Origin: Corylus avellana | Taxonomy: Eukaryota > Streptophyta > Magnoliopsida > Fagales > Betulaceae | NCBI RefSeq assembly: GCF_901000735.1 | Contig: NC_081544.1 | Coordinates: forward strand, 33,555,235 to 33,619,234 | Length of the DNA: 64,000 nt | Direction of reading: 5' to 3' | Shown here: one piece after another, positions 58,573 through 64,000 of the stretch | How the letters are laid out: each line of letters starts with the position of its first letter | How positions within the stretch are numbered: the stretch's first letter is position 1 | Position numbers and translations under genes: made by a program | The notes under the pieces: model-generated | What the model saw: the letters and a program-made list of their open reading frames with translations, nothing else | What the model was told of the DNA's origin: nothing | Database searches by the model: none

Positions 58573-60836
58573 CTAAGTGTAAAATGAAAAGAAGAAGAAA
58601 TTTGAATGAGCCAACTCAGTGGGCCAGTAGCACTGTTTGGCATAACTAGAGTTTGCACTAACCCAATACTCCCTACCTTAATTAGCTGAACAGATGAATA
58701 CTGTTGATAATGGCTCAAATTGTCAACAATTGTGAAGATAATTGCTGAAAAATATAAAAATTCAAGTTGGTGGGTTCAAATCATATTTATCTATAAGAGG
58801 ATAAGGTTAGTTTTAAAAGGAGTCCAAGAACAACTTGGAATTGGATTTTTGGAGAAAACGTGTATGGGTAAACATGTGGGCCGCAATGTTATCTTCATCA
58901 CGAAAAAGACTGTGTATTCATGATGGTTTCGTTTTCCCTGCAACAATTGAATTAAAATTGTTCTCCTATTTTTTGTGATTAAGCCTCTATAAAAGGACAT
59001 GTAGTCCTTGGTTGAGATCATCCGGAAAATCCAAATTGGTGAGAGCATTTTGTGGCATTTACAAAGTGTAGAGAGTTTTTCTTTACTGGGTATTTGAACG
59101 GGAAAATTGAGTGGGGTGTACAAGGGGTTAAGAACTTGGGTTTGGAATATTAAACTTGAGCAGTTTAGGTTAGAACCATTGTACTCAATATTTCTCAATA
59201 GTAAAGGAGACCGGATCACGCCCCGTGGACGTAGACATGTTGTCGAACCACGTAAACTCTTTGTGTACGTGTGTGATTGATGTGTGTTCTCGTGTGTTTT
59301 CTTTCCAAAATTGTCTTTCGCATAAAGATCTTGTGGAAAATTAGTTGCCAATTAATTATTAATTTTCCCAACTGAATACATCATACAATGGTTGAATTCA
59401 AATTAGATCAAGGGACATTTAACTCCGATTCAGAACCACATCTCATATCAGTAATCCAGTCTCAATCACCATAAGAATAGATTAGGATTATTTGCTTCCA
59501 CTAGGATTATTTGCTTCCATCTCATATCAGTAATCCAGTCTCAATCCAGTCTCAATTATTATTTGTTTGGGTGTTTAGTAAGTGTTTTTGTTGTAAGTTT
59601 TTTGTTTGAGTGATGTGTGAGAGAAAAATGAAAAAAAATAATAATAATTTTGAAAATATGTTTATTCTTTTTGGGAGAAGTAAAGATAAGAGGGAGAGGG
59701 GAAAAGTGTTTCCCAAACACACCCTCGACTGGAAGAAAACAGTGAAGATGGAAATTTCAATGCAAAGATGGCCCGGCTCGAAACAATCAGTCAGGTTATC
59801 TTTTGTCTAGCACTTATCACAGCAACCACGGAATCAGTATCCTTCCAAAAAGAGGCACGTGGGTTAGAAAGATATCTCAAAATTATAGAGCTTCACGCGC
59901 TCCAAGAACCTGACCAATTTTTCTCTTGAGTACTTTTCCAAGAGTCTCATACAACTGACTGAAACGTGGACCACCATGAGACAACCTTTCTAAGTGAAAT
60001 TTTAATACGTTAATTGGTCAAAGGCAAAATCTTTTATCTGCAATGTCCTTCACTCAAGACTTTTTCACGAGTGGGTAGTGCTCAAGTGCTACTTGATTTA
60101 TGAGTAGCAAAATCAGCTAGCCAAAAATATGATCCTACTTGCAAGTGCATAATATGCAATAACACCCACTTCAAATATCACTCAGATAACCAAAAAGCCG
60201 CCATTGACAAATTCCATTCTCTAACGAAACTAATTATGTCACACACAATCTCATTCAGATGATTATCCAGCATGCACCAAACCAAATAATGATTCTCGTT
60301 TCTCCAAAGAAAAAAAAAAAACACATTAATTAATTGCTTCAAATAACCAACACCCACTGACAATATTACTCTGAAATTTGGTATACAAAGTGAAAGAGTA
60401 CCAACCTCTGCACAGACATCTATGACCGCATCAAGTTCATCACCGAACGTGTCCTTGTCCTTCAAAAGCTTCCTCAGAAGCTCAGCCCTGAACTTCTGGG
60501 TCTCCTGCAACAGTATATAGTTAACAATAAGGCATATAAAACACGTAAACACCAAGAAAATTCAGAGACATGCATTTACTGTCACAGACGCAGAGTCGTA
60601 CTCACAGCTTCAGCGAATTCGGGGATGGGGTCGGGGTACACGTACTGCCGGGGCGGTGAGGCTCTGAGAGGGTTTGCGAAAGCAGATTGGCAGATGGGTT
60701 TTACTGAGAGAGTGGGGGAAGAAGGTGCAGGGGAACGGCGGCCTAGGATAAGGGAGGCGGTGCGCAGGATAAGATTGTTGGATTTGGCGGGAGGGATTAC
60801 AGGGGTCGAGATTAGATTGGAGGTGTAGAGCGCCAT
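56771..60836 (-). CDS. PRIN2: PLASTID REDOX INSENSITIVE 2-like protein
   Basis: Three exons, complement(join(56771..56965,60406..60504,60606..60836)), encode 174 residues. PRIN2 is a chloroplast nucleoid protein that supports plastid-encoded RNA polymerase activity and redox signalling to the nucleus. Residues 1 to about 60 are Ser/Pro/Arg-rich with almost no acidic residues, as in a transit peptide. The conserved body begins YVYPDPIPEFAEA, then ETQKFRAELLRKLLKDK, DAVIDVCAE (the Cys lies where PRIN2 proteins keep one), and in the distant third exon IFSEFLLKDYGGPGTLLVEP, PGAPFAARAALLWAQNYVD and DWEVWNSK. Intron 2 is 3.4 kb and holds a Copia solo LTR and a 410-bp tandem duplication. Exon 3 was found by matching the family; without it the protein would be truncated after DVCAE. 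Confidence 0.9.
57190..58020. repeat. ~410-bp tandem duplication in PRIN2 intron 2
   Basis: Two diverged direct copies, about 57190-57600 and 57601-58020. Aligned words include GAGAAAAGAAAGGGAATA at 57242 and 57651, and TATTTTGTTGT followed by GCCTATTGGAAA near 57573 and 57982. The minus-strand frames at 57168-57392 and 57622-57807 are by-products of this duplication. Confidence 0.8.
58702..59372 (+). mobile_element. Copia-type solo LTR
   Basis: Starts TGTTGATAATGG and ends TTTTCCCAAC. TGAATAC borders both sides (58695-58701 and 59373-59379). The interior has GGACGTAGACATGTTGTCG and then AACCACGTAAACTCTTTGTG, the usual Copia LTR 3' motif. No gag-pol sequence adjoins it, so it is a solo LTR. 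It lies inside PRIN2 intron 2. Confidence 0.75.
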
Positions 60837-62079
60837 TGGAAATTTGCTGGTACAGGTTAAGAAGCCTGTGCTTCTTTGCGAAGCTACGGTCAGTGATTAG
60901 ATGTTAAGATGGTTGGTTACATGCGTTTATCCGTTCATGTTGGTTTATTTTAGGTTCCCGAACCGCTCAAATATTACTCCATTGTTAATGTTTTTTCAAA
61001 CTGAACGAATCAATATCCTTCCGAACTAAAAAATAAAATAAAATAAAATAAAAATTGCCAATGTCTAAGCTAATAAAAAATAATTTTTTTAATAAGACCA
61101 AAATATTTTTATAAATAAAAAAATAAATTAAAAACTAAAAAAGTGAAAGTAAAATAAAACAACTATTTTTTTTTTCTTAAAAAAAAGAAGGTTGCGGCCA
61201 TCCGCTTGGCCAAATGAGAGTGGCTCATTTACCCTCTTTGGCAAGCGTGAGAGTAGCTTAAACCAACTCAAATGAGACTATTAGGGGTAGTTTGGCAACT
61301 CAATTTTATTTTTAAATGAATGGGTAATCGAACCACCCCAAATGGCTATAGAATAGTTCGGTCACCCTCAAGCTGACTTGAGAAGGGGTGGTTTGATCAC
61401 ATACTGAAACCTCATTTTTAATGTTTCTTTTTTTTTTTTTTTTGTATTTTTATAGATAGGGATAAATATATTTTTTCCTTTATTTCTTATCTTAGTCAAA
61501 TATTTCATGTGTGCAATTTCTTAATTTAACAACATTATCGCTCCTGCTTCATCTACCAGACTACCACTCTCTGCTCATGTAGGTGCTTACTCCTTGCTCT
61601 TTAGTAGAGCCTAAAGGCTCTTAGTTTTGTTGAGTAATAGTTTTTGAAAGTCTTGAATGAGCCCCTTGAAAGCTTGATACCAAATTAGACCTCACGTATG
61701 GAAAAGTCTTACATGTGACACGTATTAGGTTGTTGCTAAAGTGACTGTTTCCTCTCAACTGAGCTTTACTTATTAAAGAAGAGTCTCACATGTTCTATGG
61801 TTGGTGTACTCGTATGACAGAAGCATATAATTTTTGACAAGATCATTTGAAAAGTTAATTTTAAGCATTCACTTTCATAATCACAAAATTAATAAGACCC
61901 TCTTGAAATGAAATATCTCATAAAGTCTTCACTATTAGCTCGATTTAATTTAATTTTTTTTTTTTTTTTTTTTTTAAAAAAAAAAGGGTCCAAAGTATAT
62001 TGGGCTAGGCTGGGCTCGATAGGTCCACAATATAAATTCGGGCCAACCCATGTTCATTTCAAGGCTAAACGACCGAGAC
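60837..62079. other. Upstream region of PRIN2 and repeats
   Basis: PRIN2 promoter side, then repeat-like DNA: 61180-61420 has GGGGTGGTTTGATCAC and GGCCAAATGAGAGTGG words common in plant MITE-like repeats, and a poly-T run lies at 61427-61443. A T-run with AAAAAAAAGGG follows at 61951-61987. No gene recognised. Confidence 0.4.
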
Positions 62080-62233
62080 TAGGGGTGAAATTTAAAACCG
62101 TCTAACCGCAACCGCTAACCGCTAACCGCTATAACCGTTAACCGCCTAACCGCTTTGAAAGCGGTTAGTAAAAACCGCTAACCACCTAGGCGGTTGCGGT
62201 TAGCGGTTAGTGGGTTTTAGAAAACCGCTAACC

Positions 62234-62282
<49 letters not shown>

Positions 62283-62646
62283 CATATTTCATATAATAAA
62301 TAACAATATATATTTGGAAATGGGCCTCAAGCTTCAAGTTCAACCATGTTGGTTTTTTTGGTTGCTTGTGAGTTTATGAACTTGTTTGTATTTTATTTTA
62401 TTTCTATGTTGTGTATAAGACTACAAGTAAAGTAATGATTTTGTTGTAATTTTATTTGTATATTGTATGATGTGTAGATTTGTAGAAGGTGGCCAACAAG
62501 ATTTTGGTATATAGCAATTTTTAATGCTAAAATGGCAATGACAAGGAAAAAAAAAAAATGTTTAAAATGAGCAAAAAAATGTTTAAAGTGAGCCCAAAAC
62601 TGGCCCAAAACCAACCCAAAAATCGGTCAAAAAAAAACTGTTAGAA
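62080..62646 (+). mobile_element. Second hAT-like element, cut by assembly gap
   Basis: Begins TAGGGGTGAAATTTAAAACC and continues into about 150 bp of ACCGCTAACCGCT / GGTTAGCGGTT words in both orientations, then an (AT)n run at 62238-62274 and AT-rich interior. It is the same design as 5134-6256. The right end is lost in the N gap. Confidence 0.65.
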
Positions 62647-62746
62647 NNNNNNNNNNNNNNNNNNNNNNNNNNNNNNNNNNNNNNNNNNNNNNNNNNNNNN
62701 NNNNNNNNNNNNNNNNNNNNNNNNNNNNNNNNNNNNNNNNNNNNNN
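62647..62746. other. Assembly gap, 100 N
   Basis: Exactly 100 N, the conventional placeholder for a scaffold join of unknown size. Confidence 0.98.
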
Positions 62747-62836
62747 TTCTTGTTCAAAATCACCACATACATAGAAATATTCTGATTTATCAATACTCAG
62801 CTAACTTTTTTTCTACTGTTCTTCATTATACTCTAG

Positions 62837-63666
62837 TGAAAATGCAGGTTTGTTAGCATTGACTCGTGTCGGCAGCCGAAGGGTTGTCCAAATATCAGCT
62901 GGATTCATGATCTTCTTTTCCATCCTTGGTAAATGATTCATGTAATAGATTCACACTTAATCCCTCTCTCCTTGTTGAAAGTATGCATCTGACAAACGTG
63001 GCTCTCCAGGAAAATTCGGAGCCGTCTTCGCTTCAATCCCAGCACCAATCATTGGAGCTTTATACTGCCTGTTCTTTGCTTATGTGGGTAGGTGTTATTA
63101 TTAACTTATATCATAATAGTTCAATTCCTCAAGGTTGGTTTGCTGAACATTTTTCATATTACACATGAACAGGTTCAGCAGGCCTCAGTTTTCTTCAGTT
63201 TTGCAATTTAAACAGCTTCAGAACAAAGTTCGTATTAGGCTTCTCAGTTTTCATGGGCTTATCAATACCTCAATACTTCAATGAGTACACAGTTGTCAAC
63301 GGCTATGGTCCTGTCCACACAAGAGCAAGATGGGTACATACATACATGGCTTCTTCTTCTTCTTCTTCTTCTACTTCTTCTTCTTTTCCTTCATTGTGTC
63401 AAGTTATTGAGGGGTTTAATCAAATTTCTCTTCTTCTTTTTTGGCAGTTCAACGATATGATCAATGTACCCTTCTCATCGGAACCATTTGTTGCTGGTTT
63501 ATTGGCTCTGTTCTTGGACTTCACACTGCACCAGAAAGACAGCCAAACCAGGAGAGACAGAGGCATGCATTGGTGGGATAGGTTCCGGTCTTTCAAGACC
63601 GACACAAGAAGCGAGGAATTCTATTCTCTGCCCTTTAACCTGAACAAGTTTTTCCCTTCTGTTTGA
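62837..63666 (+). CDS. NAT6: Second copy of NAT6 exons 11-14 (partial)
   Basis: Exons join(62837..62928,63010..63087,63173..63333,63448..63666) duplicate NAT6 exons 11-14 (44884-45715), and homology starts immediately after the gap at 62747 (matching 44793). The coding differences I noted are synonymous (TAC/TAT, TTT/TTC). Intron 12 lacks 17 bp present in the first copy, and the TTC microsatellite in intron 13 is longer. The 5' ten exons are absent, at least within the window. All splice sites and the stop are intact. It may be an allele left by haplotype duplication at a scaffold join, or a true recent duplicate. Confidence 0.9.
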
Positions 63667-64000
63667 TCTCTGGGAAATGTAGCTTTGAAGTTGTGTGACC
63701 AAGTTATGTCCTACTCCTATGTATCTTGTTGTGGGCATCACATTCTGTAACAAGGATTGCATTTCTTCTTCCTTAATCGTTAAATTGTTATAACGCTGTA
63801 AATCAACTTAGTAGTATGAATATCTTTTTCTTCGCAGGACTTTGAGCAATCTTCTCTTTAGTTTAGTTATGCTTCCCTTGTGTATTATCTGCTAGGAGAG
63901 AATACCCCTCTCTGAGTTTCTATTCATGGGTTATGTCTAGGGCTGCATACAAATGAAACCAATCTCAAACGGGCTCTGGTTAGCCCGGCTTATTCAATAA
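63667..64000. other. Duplicate of the NAT6 3' flank
   Basis: Follows 45716-46049 with a handful of substitutions, so the duplication extends past the gene and runs off the window. Confidence 0.85.

Noticed and set aside
1..64000. CRISPR arrays, bacterial operons, organelle DNA
   Set aside because: Nothing of the kind is visible; genes are spliced nuclear plant genes.

Overview
This window is nuclear DNA from a flowering plant, most likely a woody rosid-type eudicot. Genes are intron-rich with GT-AG splice sites, intergenic DNA is AT-rich and full of non-LTR, LTR, SINE and MITE debris, and the protein families (WAT1, MLP, PBL, TBL, NAT, PRIN2, plant LSM12) are land-plant families. I cannot name the genus. 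Exon structures below were assembled by hand from splice consensus, phase and family alignment.

Layout. 1-2.5 kb (+): 3' part of a WAT1-related (EamA) transporter. 5.1-6.3 kb: hAT-like element. 6.7-9.3 kb (+): a second, tandem WAT1-related copy broken by two frameshifts. 10.6-11.2 kb (-): MLP/Bet v 1 protein. 14.8-17.4 kb (+): receptor-like cytoplasmic kinase PBL28. 18.8-21.4 kb (-): plastid GNAT acetyltransferase. 24.3-25.8 kb (-): TBL polysaccharide O-acetyltransferase. 26-32.5 kb: transposon debris. 32.7-36.4 kb (+): LSM12-like protein with an apparent AT-AC (U12-type) first intron and LINE pieces in its third intron. 36.9-40.3 kb: two foldback MITEs and a SINE. 41.6-45.7 kb (+): 14-exon nucleobase transporter NAT6. 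46-55 kb: SINE, TRIM-like, MITE and retroelement copies. 55.3-56.4 kb (+): DUF4228/PADRE protein. 56.8-60.8 kb (-): PRIN2, split by a 3.4 kb intron. 62.1 kb: a second hAT-like element cut by exactly 100 N. 62.75-64 kb: a near-identical second copy of the NAT6 3' end.

The genes do not form one pathway. Three products are predicted plastid or cell-wall enzymes or cofactors (GNAT, PRIN2, TBL), two are transporters, and the others are signalling, RNA-binding or small-ligand proteins. From memory, PBL28, the GNAT and LSM12 correspond to the adjacent Arabidopsis genes At1g24030, At1g24040 and At1g24050, so 14.8-36.4 kb looks like conserved microsynteny with the TBL gene and repeats between them.

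I found no undescribed multi-gene system. The observations most worth follow-up are the AT-AC intron in LSM12, the NAT6 duplicate beside a 100-N scaffold gap, a U2 snRNA 5' fragment in a pseudogene intron, a 57-bp hairpin flanked by 9-bp direct repeats, an RT-less retroelement at 53.1-54.0 kb, and several insertions with intact target-site duplications.
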